Counted from the first letter of the stretch, positions 45,473 to 53,982 are shown. The stretch: DNA of 64,000 nucleotides from an uncultured Clostridium sp. (GCA_900543885.1 UQTA01000002.1:1-64000); one strand, 5' to 3'. The notes: a model not told the origin generated them from the sequence alone. Program-made: numbers and translations.

Positions 45473-45667
45473 TTACAGTAAAAACAGCTGTTTCATGGTT
45501 TCAAATAAGTCATATATATACGGGATCATCCAGAACAGCACCATTACCAGGCCCGCCAGGCTGGTGAGAAATGCCTGTTCATCCCTTCCGCTGTGCTTAA
45601 GGACCTGGCAGATGACCGACACCAGTATCCCCACTGCTGCGATCCTGAAAATGAGATTAACATCCAT
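45473..45667 (-). CDS. spoIIIAC: stage III sporulation protein AC
   Basis: 64-residue two-helix protein: IFRIAAVGILVSVICQVLKHSGRDEQAFLTSLAGLVMVLFWMI. SpoIIIAC and AD resemble membrane parts of secretion systems. AGAGG precedes the ATG. It lies 13 bases after spoIIIAB. Confidence 0.95.
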   Translation of the reverse strand: MDVNLIFRIAAVGILVSVICQVLKHSGRDEQAFLTSLAGLVMVLFWMIPYIYDLFETMKQLFLL

Positions 45668-45680
45668 AATTTCTCTACCT

Positions 45681-46211
45681 CTAAACCATAACGATCACCA
45701 GAAATAAGCTTCCCATTACCCCAAGTGCTGTACTCATCCTGCATTTTTCCCGTATTTCACTTCTAAGTCCGGAAATAGAATATTCCAGCTGTTCTAAATA
45801 CAGCAAGAGCGTACGCTCCTGCATCTGAGCGTCCAGATATCCCAGCTGTCCCCCTAAAGAAACCAGTTTATCTTTGTCTTCTTTTTCCAGAAAGAAGTTT
45901 TTTCCATTTTCTTCCATTTTTTCAATGGTTTGTTCCCATATTTTTGCAAATGTTTCCCCGCTGCGGCTGCTGATCCTTTCTGCCGCCTGCATAAAAAGTT
46001 CTCCCAGAACACTCTTTTCACGTTTGCCAATGCGTTCAAAAGCTTCTCCTAACGGAGCGTGGCTGTAAACGATCTCTCCTTTCAGGCAGTAGACCATCCG
46101 CCGCAATGTTTCCAGTGTCTGCAATCTTTTTTTGTATCCCCATGCCAGCCACACCCCCATTCCTGAGCCGGCAAACAGGATCAGCAGTCCGCCTGTCCAT
46201 TTAAAGAACAT
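45681..46211 (-). CDS. spoIIIAB: stage III sporulation protein AB
   Basis: 176 residues: an N-terminal membrane helix (GLLILFAGSGMGVWLAWGY), a helical middle, and a C-terminal membrane helix (ALGVMGSLFLVIVMV). TLRRMVYCLKGEIVYSHAPLGEAFERI is conserved. It resembles type II secretion GspF. GGAGGAGG precedes the start. In most relatives it touches or overlaps spoIIIAA; here a 163-base repeat lies between them. Confidence 0.95.
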   Translation of the reverse strand: MFFKWTGGLLILFAGSGMGVWLAWGYKKRLQTLETLRRMVYCLKGEIVYSHAPLGEAFERIGKREKSVLGELFMQAAERISSRSGETFAKIWEQTIEKMEENGKNFFLEKEDKDKLVSLGGQLGYLDAQMQERTLLLYLEQLEYSISGLRSEIREKCRMSTALGVMGSLFLVIVMV

Positions 46212-46232
46212 TTCCTCCTCCTTTTCATAAAT

Positions 46233-46395
46233 ATGTACTCTCGGAATCTTTCATGCACCTGCTTTTGCGGCCGATTTTCCGCCAGCCGCACCCGAATTTT
46301 ATCAACGTACGCACCGCGTACGCCTCAAAAATTTGGGCACAACTGACAAAAAATCTTCTCGCAAAATCAAGCACAAAAAGATTCCGAGAGTACAT
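46233..46395. repeat. 163-bp foldback (MITE-like) repeat, copy B, in the spoIIIA operon
   Basis: The reverse complement of copy A (14518-14681), about 90% identical by eye. Terminal inverted repeats start ATGTACTCTCGGAATCTTT and the centre is CGTACGC-ACC-GCGTACG at 46305-46321. It separates spoIIIAA (ends 46462) from spoIIIAB (starts 46211). Both genes look intact. Confidence 0.88.
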
Positions 46396-46461
46396 TAAAT
46401 ATGCAGTTGTTTTTTCTATCTTCTGTTTTCCCATACATCCGCTTTTTCTCCGGTCTGTCAC

Positions 46462-47469
46462 CTATATAAAACCTCTATGTATCGGGCGAAGCTCTCCGTC
46501 ATATATGTTCTCCACCACACCACGTTTTTCCCTTCTGCTGCTTAAAAATATCAGCCGTTTAAACGCCTTTTCAGCTAAAAGTTCACGAAATCCAGGCCGT
46601 TCTCTCACTTCTTCCAGCGATGCACCATGAGCCGCAGCTGCCAAAGCGCAGCCGCAGTTTCGCACATATTCCACTGCCTGGATGTCCTCTTTTCCACCGA
46701 TCTCATCTACTGCCACCACCGCCGGAGCCATAGAACGAATAAGTATTAACATCCCCGCACTTTTTGGACAGCCGTCTAATACATCTGTGCGCATTCCCAG
46801 GTCATTTTGAGGCACTCCCTGATAACAGGCTCCAAGTTCCGATCGTTCATCTGCCACACCTACCGTCACACCGGGAAAAACTTCTCCTGTCACACTGTCA
46901 CGGCTCCCATCAGAAACCTGGCGTATCATATCCCGCAGCAATGTGGTTTTTCCACAGCCCGGCGGCGAAAGGATCAATGTACTCACAAATCTGCCTTTTT
47001 CATATAAAAATGGAAGCACTTTGTCAGCACAGCCTTTTATCTCATGGGCCACACGCAAATTTAAAAATGCTGCTGATTTTATTCCCATGATCTTTTGATC
47101 CTTTAAGATCACTCTCCCGGCAACACCGATCCTGTGACCCCCCCGGACCGTAAAAAAGCCCTGGCGCAGCTCTTCTTCAGCCGCATACAGGGAGAAACCT
47201 CCCATGATCTCCAGGGTATCTTTTAATTCTTTTTCATTTATATTTTCCAGTTTTTTCCATTTGTCCTGTTTAAAAAGTCCTTCACACAGATCCACCAGTT
47301 TTCCATTTTCATCAATTCCCATTTCTCTGCCGCATACCCGCAGCAAAACAGGCTGTCCGCATCGCAGGCGCACCTCTTCCAGCTGGTCAAAATCCAGAGA
47401 AATATCCTCCAGCATCCGCCTCATACGTCCGGGAAAGAGCCCTGTTATTTCTAGTTTATTGATTCCCAT
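46462..47469 (-). CDS. spoIIIAA: stage III sporulation protein AA (ATPase)
   Basis: SpoIIIAA is a secretion-type ATPase that powers the mother-cell to forespore channel. Walker A SPPGCGKTTLLRD, GVADERSELGACYQGVPQNDLGMRTDVLDGCPK and VVAVDEIGGKEDIQAVE (Walker B) are all present, with the Asp/Glu pair. 335 residues. GAGG upstream of ATG. A sigma-E-like promoter may lie at about 47490-47519 (ATAT/ATAC elements), but the match is loose. First gene of the operon. Confidence 0.96.
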   Translation of the reverse strand: MGINKLEITGLFPGRMRRMLEDISLDFDQLEEVRLRCGQPVLLRVCGREMGIDENGKLVDLCEGLFKQDKWKKLENINEKELKDTLEIMGGFSLYAAEEELRQGFFTVRGGHRIGVAGRVILKDQKIMGIKSAAFLNLRVAHEIKGCADKVLPFLYEKGRFVSTLILSPPGCGKTTLLRDMIRQVSDGSRDSVTGEVFPGVTVGVADERSELGACYQGVPQNDLGMRTDVLDGCPKSAGMLILIRSMAPAVVAVDEIGGKEDIQAVEYVRNCGCALAAAAHGASLEEVRERPGFRELLAEKAFKRLIFLSSRREKRGVVENIYDGELRPIHRGFI

Positions 47470-47563
47470 TTTCCTGTACCTCTAACTCCAGTATATTGAG
47501 AAGGATCTGATTTTATGACTGATAAAAATGTACCAGGATCTTCCAGCGGAATTTCCTGGTACA

Positions 47564-47624
47564 CAAAAAAGCTGCTGCAAAATACGGCTTACATTTTCTG
47601 TATCCGTTCTATTTTGCAACAGCC
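47564..47624 (-). terminator. terminator after rlmH
   Basis: On the minus strand GCTGTTGCAAAATA-ACGG pairs with CCGTATTTTGCAGCAGC, then six T. A second hairpin (TACCAGGA...TCCTGGTA, 47531-47561) lies between it and spoIIIAA. Confidence 0.88.
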
Positions 47625-47653
47625 TGTTCCTAATACAGTGTTCTGTGAGTTTT

Positions 47654-48133
47654 TTACTTATGATACGGCTCACCAGCTATGATCCTGAAGCCTCTGTAGA
47701 TCTGCTCCAGCAAAATCACCCGCATCAGCTGATGAGGAAAGGTCATTTTAGAAAAACTCAGGGCATAATCTGCCCGGTCCATTACTTCTTTTGAAAGCCC
47801 CAGAGAACCACCGATCACAAATACCAGGTGTCCCTTTCCTTCTACCCCAAGTTTTTGCATCTTTTCTGCAAGTTCTTCACTGGAAAGCATCTTACCTTCT
47901 ATAGCAAGTGCAATCACATAAGCACCTTCCCTGATCTGAGACAGTATCCTCTGCCCCTCTTTCTCCTTGATCTGCCGCTCCACATTCTCGCTGGCTCCAT
48001 CTGGTGTTTTTTCATCTGCCACCTGAAGGATCTCCAGTTTGCAATACCTGCTTAATCGCTTGCTGTACTCTGCAATGGCATCCTCAAAAAAACGTTCTTT
48101 TATCTTTCCTACTGTAATTAATGTTATCTTCAC
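47654..48133 (-). CDS. rlmH: 23S rRNA pseudouridine-1915 N3-methyltransferase RlmH
   Basis: A small SPOUT methyltransferase acting on the ribosome decoding region. MKITLITVGKIKE at the start, LAIEGKMLSSEELAEKM, VFVIGGSLGLSKEV (SAM knot) and LSFSKMTFPHQLMRVILLEQIYR are all diagnostic. 159 residues. The start is GTG at 48133 with TTGAGGA upstream. It ends with a strong terminator. Confidence 0.97.
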   Translation of the reverse strand: MKITLITVGKIKERFFEDAIAEYSKRLSRYCKLEILQVADEKTPDGASENVERQIKEKEGQRILSQIREGAYVIALAIEGKMLSSEELAEKMQKLGVEGKGHLVFVIGGSLGLSKEVMDRADYALSFSKMTFPHQLMRVILLEQIYRGFRIIAGEPYHK

Positions 48134-48162
48134 AGAATTTCATCCTCAATTTACAAAAGTTT

Positions 48163-48867
48163 CTATTTTGCGGCAAAATAGTACCCAATTCCCCATTTCG
48201 TATGTACAAACTTAGGATCGCTGGGTACAGGTTCTACTTTTTCTCTTAATCTTCTTACATGTACATCCACAGTTCTTACGTCACCGCTGTCCATGGCTTT
48301 ATTACCCCATACATAATTAAGAAGTGCTTCACGGCTGTATACCTTGTTTGGATTACGGACCAAAAGCTCTAACAGGTCAAATTCCTTGGCTGTAAGATTG
48401 ATCTCTTTTTCGCCAATAAACACCCGTCTTCCTTCTGTATCCATCTTCAGATCACCTGCACCAATATACTTGTTAGCCGGTTCTTCTTTCTTCTGGCGTT
48501 TTGCCTTCATACTTCGGCGGATGATCGCACGGATACGTGCTTTTACCTCCAGAATATTAAAAGGCTTGCTGATATAGTCATCTGCACCATATTCCAGTCC
48601 CAGGATCTTGTCCATATCGCTGCCTTTTGCGGTCAGCATGATCACAGGCATATCAGAAAATTCCCGGATCGTCTGGCACACTTCAAAGCCGTCATGCTTT
48701 GGCAGCATGACATCCAGCAGAACAATATCATATTCCGTCTTTCTGGCCATTTCAATAGCCTCTTCCCCATCATAAGCGCAGTCCACCTCATAGCCATCCT
48801 GCTCAAGACTGAACCGTATGCCTTTCACGATCAGTTTCTCATCATCTACCACTAATACCCGTGCCAT
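48163..48867 (-). CDS. OmpR/PhoB-family response regulator
   Basis: Receiver with Asp8, Asp9 and phosphoacceptor Asp52 (IVLLDVMLP), Lys in SKPFN, and a C-terminal winged helix with LTAKEFDLLELLVRNPNKVYSREALLNYVWG and VDVHVRRLREKVE. It is close to the WalR/PhoP type but no sensor kinase is next to it, so its signal is unknown. The start at 48867 (MARVLVVDD) has GGGGAG at seven bases. 234 residues. Confidence 0.92.
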   Translation of the reverse strand: MARVLVVDDEKLIVKGIRFSLEQDGYEVDCAYDGEEAIEMARKTEYDIVLLDVMLPKHDGFEVCQTIREFSDMPVIMLTAKGSDMDKILGLEYGADDYISKPFNILEVKARIRAIIRRSMKAKRQKKEEPANKYIGAGDLKMDTEGRRVFIGEKEINLTAKEFDLLELLVRNPNKVYSREALLNYVWGNKAMDSGDVRTVDVHVRRLREKVEPVPSDPKFVHTKWGIGYYFAAK

Positions 48868-48967
48868 TTCCAAGCTCCCCTTATCCTCTATCATTTCCTT
48901 ACAGCACTGCCCTGAGGCCATATATGATAAGCATATATTGATCACATATGTTCCCCGGATGCTGGTG

Positions 48968-49630
48968 CTATACGGTTATATTATCTTTGATCTTATTAAA
49001 TGCATTTTCTTTAATTCCGGACACTTTCATCACATCTTCAATGGTTTGAAAGCTGCCGATTTCTTCCCGGTAACGTACAATGGCTTCTGCCCGGGACTGG
49101 CCGATCCCTGAAAGTGTCATCAGTTCCTGTACACTGGCTCGGTTTAAATTCACCTTTCCAGCTGCACCTTGATCTGGTGTACCTTTTGCAGTCACACCAG
49201 GACTGTCTGCAAGACTCTTTCCCTCTTGCGTCCATTCTGCCGCCTGTTCCTTATCCGGAACCATAATGCGCATCCCGTCTTCCAGCACTGCTGCCAGATT
49301 TAAAATATCACAGACACCTTTTTCTGTCGCGCCGCCAGCCATTTCAATCGCTTCATAAAGCCTGCTCCCTTCTTTCAAAGGGTAAACCCCAGGATCTTTT
49401 ACCTGTCCGCACACATGGACATAAATAAAAGCTTCTGCTTCCGGGGCTCCTTCACTTAAACCATTTTCATTCACACCTGCTGCATCCTGACTTTCATCTC
49501 CGGTCTCGATCTGTATCTCATCCCCGGACACTGTCCTGCTGCAGCCTCCACAGACAAACACAGCTGCAGCAAAAGCCGCAGCCAACAGTATTTTCATTCT
49601 TAAAGATACTATTTTCTCTTTTCTTCTCAA
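48968..49630 (-). CDS. ComEA-like helix-hairpin-helix lipoprotein
   Basis: A lipoprotein signal ends at FVCGGC, followed by a low-complexity region, a SLBB-type segment (IYVHVCGQVKDPGVYPLKEGSRLYEAIEMAGG) and a C-terminal HhH pair (KVNLNRASVQELMTLSGIGQSRAEAIVRYRE... DVMKVSGIKENAFNKI), as in ComEA DNA receptors. The best start is TTG at 49630, six bases after GGAGGGG, in frame with the ATG at 49597 used by many tools. DNA uptake is possible; no comEC was found in the window. Confidence 0.85.
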   Translation of the reverse strand: MRRKEKIVSLRMKILLAAAFAAAVFVCGGCSRTVSGDEIQIETGDESQDAAGVNENGLSEGAPEAEAFIYVHVCGQVKDPGVYPLKEGSRLYEAIEMAGGATEKGVCDILNLAAVLEDGMRIMVPDKEQAAEWTQEGKSLADSPGVTAKGTPDQGAAGKVNLNRASVQELMTLSGIGQSRAEAIVRYREEIGSFQTIEDVMKVSGIKENAFNKIKDNITV

Positions 49631-49778
49631 TGATACCCCTCCATAGGATACCATCTCAGCCTGCACTACTATTCTATCGGAAACCCCCTTCAAATACAAG
49701 CAGTAAATCTAACATTTTCTTTTCTTTTTCCTGTTCGTTTTTTACACTTTTTCGCTCAGCAGATCACAGTCCTCTTAT

Positions 49779-50207
49779 TTATCTTTCAAAAATAAAGATC
49801 CCCGCCACCGCTACTGCCGCTCCCAGCAATTTATGCCATGCAAAGGGCATTTTCTCTGTTCCGAAAAGTCCAAACAATTCGATCACATACGCAGTGATGA
49901 TCTGTGCTACCACAATAAGAAGGGCAGTCTGGGCCGGTCCCAGTGCCTGCATGCTGCGTATTACCGTAAATGTGATCACAGCACCGATCAACCCACCAGA
50001 AAGCAAATATACAGGCGATACAGAAAACAATCCGCGCACCGGTGGTCTTCCTGTAAAAAACCAGATCACCACGCAGGTGAGCAATGCAGTTGCCTGGACC
50101 CAGCCGGCCGCCACCCATACACTGGTCTGTTTCGTTACACCTGTATTAAATACTCCCTGTACGCTCATCAAAGCCCCTGAAAGAAGTGCTGTCATGATCC
50201 CTGCCAT
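49779..50207 (-). CDS. DMT-family transporter (YdcZ/DUF606)
   Basis: 142-residue protein with five hydrophobic segments, starting MAGIMTALLSGALMSVQGVFNTGVTKQTS and ending AGIFIFER. It belongs to the small DUF606 branch of drug/metabolite transporters. The start at 50207 is supported by AGGAGG at seven bases. Substrate unknown. Confidence 0.8.
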   Translation of the reverse strand: MAGIMTALLSGALMSVQGVFNTGVTKQTSVWVAAGWVQATALLTCVVIWFFTGRPPVRGLFSVSPVYLLSGGLIGAVITFTVIRSMQALGPAQTALLIVVAQIITAYVIELFGLFGTEKMPFAWHKLLGAAVAVAGIFIFER

Positions 50208-50228
50208 TTCATGTCCTCCTGTTATTTT

Positions 50229-50366
50229 GTTACTGTTCATGCGTTGCATGACCAGTAACGGAATTTGCCGTGGCTTCGCATTTAAATACGGCAAATTCCC
50301 GCTGCCACTACGTTATCGTACGGCACTTTCGGTTCCAAAAGTGCCTACCCATGTACAGTAATGTTA
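50229..50366. repeat. 138-bp multi-hairpin element, full copy
   Basis: Starts with the hairpin GTTACTG-TTCATGC...GCATGA-CCAGTAAC, then TTTGCCGT...ACGGCAAA, then GGCACTTT...AAAAGTGCC, and ends CATGTACAGTAAT, a near-inverse of the first bases. Half copies occur at 2958-3024 (left) and 41815-41876 (right). Lies between the YdcZ gene and the YwaF promoter. Confidence 0.75.
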
Positions 50367-50410
50367 TTTTCCCATAGTCTGTGCACACATGTTCCTTTTT
50401 ATGCACAACA

Positions 50411-50439
50411 TGGACAATCCATCTGGAATGGTGTATAAT
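50411..50439 (+). promoter_or_regulatory. promoter upstream of the structured leader
   Basis: TGGACA and TATAAT are separated by 17 bases. Transcription would start near 50446, inside the terminal repeat of the next element. Confidence 0.65.
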
Positions 50440-50443
50440 CTTT

Positions 50444-50594
50444 GTTACAGTTCAGCCTTGCGAAGATTTAGGGCCAAAAGTACGTTGAAAACTTGCTTTC
50501 ATAAGTGCTTTTGGCCCTAAATCTTCATAAGGCAGACGCCCAAAGCTTCTTGTCCGCTGCAAGCGGGCAAGAAGATACAAGGCTGAACTGTAAC
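50444..50594 (+). repeat. 151-bp element with 17-bp perfect terminal inverted repeats
   Basis: Ends GTTACAGTTCAGCCTTG and its exact inverse (50578-50594). Inside are two further stems: 19 perfect pairs (GAAGATTTAGGGCCAAAAG at 50462 with its inverse at 50508) and a 13-pair stem around GCA (50546-50574). Since the promoter ends at 50439, the element forms the 5' leader of the YwaF-like gene. It could be a MITE or a structured RNA. Confidence 0.8.
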
Positions 50595-50632
50595 TAATCT
50601 TTAAACACACTATATTCAAAGGTGGCTTTTAC

Positions 50633-51424
50633 ATGGTATTGTCATTTTTACAGGCAACTGCCTGGACCATGAAACCGCCAGTGCCTTACAGCCCATTTCA
50701 CCTGATACTCACATTTTCAGGCATAAGCACCAGCATTTTTCTTGCCGGAAAAACTTCCATGCAGGAGCGCAGGCAGACAGACTCACTCCTATTTCTGTGC
50801 GGTCTTATACTGGCGCTGACCGAAGTTTATAAACAGCTTTTTATTTACTATATAGAAAACAATGGACGATATGACTGGTGGTATTTTCCTTTCCAGCTGT
50901 GCAGTATCCCTATGTATCTGGGGCTTCTTATCCCTTTTGTTCCGCAAAAACCTGGAAATACCTTTTACACCTTTATCCAGGATTTCGGACTTCTCGGCGG
51001 GATCATGGCACTGGCTGAGCCAAGCGGACTGATGCACCCTTACTGGACCTTGACCATCCATGGTTTTTTATGGCACTTTATCCTTATCTATATGGGACTT
51101 ACATGTGCATTTTATAACCATAGCGAAAGCAACAATAGCAGCAGCAATAGAAACAATCATCCAGAAGCAGCACGAACCTATCTTCCTGTGATTCCTCTGT
51201 TTCTCATCTGCGCTGCCATCGCCACAGCCATCAATGTATTATCCCATCCATACGGAAATGCAGATATGTTCTACATCAGTCCCTATTATCCAAACGGACA
51301 GATCGTATTTCATCAGATTTCCCTGGTGATCGGAACTTTTTCCGGAAACTGTCTCTATCTTGCCAGCGTGCTCCTTGGCGGTTTTATCATACACATGATC
51401 TGCCTGAGGCTGCAGCCAGACTAA
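50633..51424 (+). CDS. YwaF/TMEM164-family integral membrane protein
   Basis: 263 residues, about seven membrane helices. NNGRYDWWYFPFQLCSIPMYLGLLIPF and FLWHFILIYMGL are typical of the YwaF group. A Ser/Asn-rich loop (SESNNSSSNRNNH) sits in the middle. Function is not known. AAAGGTGG precedes the ATG. Its leader is the structured element above. It is followed after 26 bases by the C-GCAxxG-C-C gene. Confidence 0.8.
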   Translation: MVLSFLQATAWTMKPPVPYSPFHLILTFSGISTSIFLAGKTSMQERRQTDSLLFLCGLILALTEVYKQLFIYYIENNGRYDWWYFPFQLCSIPMYLGLLIPFVPQKPGNTFYTFIQDFGLLGGIMALAEPSGLMHPYWTLTIHGFLWHFILIYMGLTCAFYNHSESNNSSSNRNNHPEAARTYLPVIPLFLICAAIATAINVLSHPYGNADMFYISPYYPNGQIVFHQISLVIGTFSGNCLYLASVLLGGFIIHMICLRLQPD

Positions 51425-51450
51425 ATTATATATAAAGGAGCATATTGATT

Positions 51451-51879
51451 ATGTCAGAGATCACAAAAGAATCCAGAGCCGACAGAGCTATTGCCTGTCA
51501 CAACAAAGGTTATAACTGCGCGCAGTCTGTAGCCTTCGCATTTTCAGATAAGATAGATATCGATCCTGAGACCCTTTTCAAAGTAACAGAGGGCCTTGGT
51601 CTTGGTATGGGCGGCATGGAAGGAACCTGCGGCGCAATCTCCGCAGCAGCTGTTTTAGCAGGCTTAAAGATCAGCACTGCAGATCTGGAAAAGCCAAACT
51701 CCAAGGGCACAACCTACAAAGCATCCAAAGCATGTATCGCAGCCTTTAAAGAGAAAAATTCCACCATTGTATGCCGTGAATTAAAAGGCATAGACACAGG
51801 AAAAGTACTTCGTGCATGTCCTGACTGCATCCGTGATGCAGTTGCCATTATTGAGGAAAATCTGTTCCCGGAAGAATAA
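51451..51879 (+). CDS. C-GCAxxG-C-C family putative redox protein
   Basis: 142 residues with the family cysteine pattern: NCAQSVAFAF, GTCGAISAAAVLAG, VCRELKG and RACPDCIRDAV. Such proteins are thought to bind redox cofactors or metals; the function is unproven. AAGGAG lies ten bases before the ATG at 51451; the frame also allows TTG at 51445. A bidirectional terminator follows. Confidence 0.85.
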   Translation: MSEITKESRADRAIACHNKGYNCAQSVAFAFSDKIDIDPETLFKVTEGLGLGMGGMEGTCGAISAAAVLAGLKISTADLEKPNSKGTTYKASKACIAAFKEKNSTIVCRELKGIDTGKVLRACPDCIRDAVAIIEENLFPEE

Positions 51880-51899
51880 AAAATAACCGAATTATACAC

Positions 51900-51937
51900 A
51901 AAAAGGGAAGCTGCTTTAATAGCTTCCCTTTTTTAAC
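51900..51937. terminator. bidirectional terminator
   Basis: AAAAAGGGAAGCT pairs with AGCTTCCCTTTTTT around a short loop; A and T runs on both sides serve the two convergent genes. Confidence 0.9.
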
Positions 51938-52491
51938 AGCCTGCGGATATACCCATAAGCCGCTTCTTCCCCTTCATCTTTCAGGATCGTAAGGAGCTTT
52001 TCTAAAAGTGCCCTGGTATCCGGATGAATGGTAATATATTTCTTTGTAAATTCATAATACTCCATAGGTGCAGCGCTGGTATAATTCTTGCCCCGGTACA
52101 CCTCACAGGCCGCGATCCGGTCACAAAGCATCTCAGCCACATAACGCACCGGCATCTTATTTCCCACCAGCCCCTCTTCTTTATTCAGAGAAACATCGAT
52201 CCAGTATTCAAAATGATGCTTGTTGCGTCCCTTATGATGGAGCCAGGCTTTTGAAAAGCCGATGATCTCACGTTCTGCCGCATTGGGACTTCTGTCCCCC
52301 TGGTAATAGCGAACCCCCGTCCAGAACTCCTCCGGACTGTACTTTGACAGATCATGTGTCAGTCCCTGCCAGTATAATCCGATCTTAAAGCAATGTTTGC
52401 ACACCAGCAGGCGATGTCTGGTGATCGTACAGAAATGTTTTATAATATTAACCAGCTTTATTTTGGGCATTTTCAGTTCATTTTCAGGCAT
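51916..52491 (-). CDS. DUF5662-family protein
   Basis: 191 residues, starting MPENELKMPK. The family pattern is HRLLVCKHCFKIGLYWQGLTHDLSKYSPEEFWTGVRYYQGDRSPN and AWLHHKGRNKHHFEYWID, rich in His and Asp and suggestive of metal binding. DUF5662 proteins are common in Clostridia; no function is known. The start at 52491 has AGAGGA at seven bases. A longer frame to 52581 has no site. Confidence 0.8.
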   Translation of the reverse strand: MPENELKMPKIKLVNIIKHFCTITRHRLLVCKHCFKIGLYWQGLTHDLSKYSPEEFWTGVRYYQGDRSPNAAEREIIGFSKAWLHHKGRNKHHFEYWIDVSLNKEEGLVGNKMPVRYVAEMLCDRIAACEVYRGKNYTSAAPMEYYEFTKKYITIHPDTRALLEKLLTILKDEGEEAAYGYIRRLLKKGSY

Positions 52492-52637
52492 TTCTAAATC
52501 CTCTCTGATTTGCAAAAACTTTTTCCCTGCACATTGTACCAGAAGTCCGTTAATTTTTCCACAGGATTTTATTTTCCGCAAAGTTTCACCTTATTTTATC
52601 AGACATAAAAGTCATTATTTTCTTAGACACAAAAGGT

Positions 52638-52666
52638 TTGACACCGCCCCTAATTTGTGATATTCT
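52638..52666 (+). promoter_or_regulatory. promoter of the cold-shock gene
   Basis: TTGACA and TATTCT spaced by 17 bases; the leader to the ATG is about 55 bases long. Confidence 0.75.
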
Positions 52667-52727
52667 AGTCACAGTTGCGAAATTACTTGCAACTCAACAT
52701 TTTTTTATATTTTTTGGAGGTATCGTA

Positions 52728-52925
52728 ATGAAAGGTACAGTTAAGTGGTTCAACAACCAGAAGGGTTACGGATTCATTTCTGACGAGCAGGGAAACGATG
52801 TATTCGTACACTACTCAGGTCTGAACATGGAAGGCTTCAAGTCCTTAGACGAGGGCGCAGAAGTTGAGTTCGACGTAGTAAATGGTGCTAAGGGACCTCA
52901 GGCTACTAACGTAACCAAATTATAA
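52728..52925 (+). CDS. cold-shock protein (CspA family)
   Basis: 65 residues forming a single cold-shock domain. The RNA-binding motifs KGYGFISD (RNP1) and DVFVHYSG (RNP2) are complete. Binds single-stranded nucleic acid and melts RNA structure. GGAGG lies seven bases before the ATG at 52728. Codon use is strongly biased, fitting high expression. Single-gene unit with its own terminator. Confidence 0.96.
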   Translation: MKGTVKWFNNQKGYGFISDEQGNDVFVHYSGLNMEGFKSLDEGAEVEFDVVNGAKGPQATNVTKL

Positions 52926-53011
52926 TCAATGAACAGCAGTGTACCTTTTTCAAACATATATCAATTTGATAGATAGTTGAAGTAAGTTATACGTGAATTT
53001 CAAATGATTAC

Positions 53012-53043
53012 AAAGGAGCCAGTCTTATGACTGGCTCCTTTTG
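53012..53043 (+). terminator. terminator after the cold-shock gene
   Basis: AAAGGAGCCAGT pairs with ACTGGCTCCTTTT around CTTATG. Confidence 0.88.
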
Positions 53044-53055
53044 TGCGCTTTTGTC

Positions 53056-53937
53056 CTATCCTCTTGCTTTCTCCAGGATCTCTTTCAGTTCATCTACATC
53101 AAAAGTATAATTCTTGTTGCAGAAATGGCAGTTTACTTCAATCGGCTTGCCATCATCGATCATCTCCTGGATATCCTTCTTTCCAACACTGATCAATGCT
53201 CTTTCGATCCGGCTCTTGTTGCAGTTGCAGGTAAACTTAGCTGGAAGCTTTTCATTGATCTCCAGTCCTAAATCGCCTAAAACATACTGCAAAATAGTCT
53301 CAGGAGTATTTCCTACATCCAATAACGTAGTAATGGAGTGGATCTCCTTAATCTTTTCTTCCAGTGCAGAGATCACTGCTTCAGAAGCTCCCGGCATCAG
53401 CTGAATGATAAATCCACCGGCCTGTCGTACTGTATTATCCTTATTCATCAGTACCCCCAGGGCAACAGAAGAAGGCGTCTGCTCAGAAGTAGCATAGTAA
53501 TAGGTAAGATCCTCTGCGATCTCGCCAGAAACCAGAATCGTCTGTCCTACATAAGGTTCCTTTAAACCAATATCTTTGATCACGCTTAAAACACCTACAC
53601 CTAACGCACCACCAACGTCCAGTTTGCCTTTGTCATTAGGCGGAAGCATTACTCCCGGATTAAAGGCATAGCCCTTTACATCTCCATGGGAATCAGCTGT
53701 AACTACCAGTCCACCGATAGGTCCATCGCCCTGTATTTTTAAAGTAAGCAGGTCATCTGCTCCCTTCATGTCGTATCCCATCATCACAGCTGCTGTCATT
53801 AATCTGCCCAACGCTGCTGTTGCCACAGGGCTTGTATTATGAGCCTGTCTTGCAGTCTCAGTCAGATCCCTGGTAGTTGCTGCAAAAGCACGGATCTCTC
53901 CGTTAGCTGCAGTGGCTCTGATCACATAATCTGCCAT
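53056..53937 (-). CDS. hslO: redox-regulated chaperone Hsp33
   Basis: Hsp33 is activated by oxidation of a zinc-bound cysteine cluster. The N-terminal domain starts DYVIRATAANGEIRAFAATT, and the C-terminus has CNCNK and CHFC, the four zinc ligands. 293 residues. GGAGAG precedes the ATG. Stand-alone gene. Confidence 0.97.
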   Translation of the reverse strand: MADYVIRATAANGEIRAFAATTRDLTETARQAHNTSPVATAALGRLMTAAVMMGYDMKGADDLLTLKIQGDGPIGGLVVTADSHGDVKGYAFNPGVMLPPNDKGKLDVGGALGVGVLSVIKDIGLKEPYVGQTILVSGEIAEDLTYYYATSEQTPSSVALGVLMNKDNTVRQAGGFIIQLMPGASEAVISALEEKIKEIHSITTLLDVGNTPETILQYVLGDLGLEINEKLPAKFTCNCNKSRIERALISVGKKDIQEMIDDGKPIEVNCHFCNKNYTFDVDELKEILEKARG

Positions 53938-53982
53938 ATATTTTCTCTCCTTCCTTGTCGTATCTGCATTTTGGGAATCTTC

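Noticed and set aside
47482..47673. 63-codon frame between spoIIIAA and rlmH
   Set aside because: It covers two hairpins including the rlmH terminator and has no start site. Not a gene.
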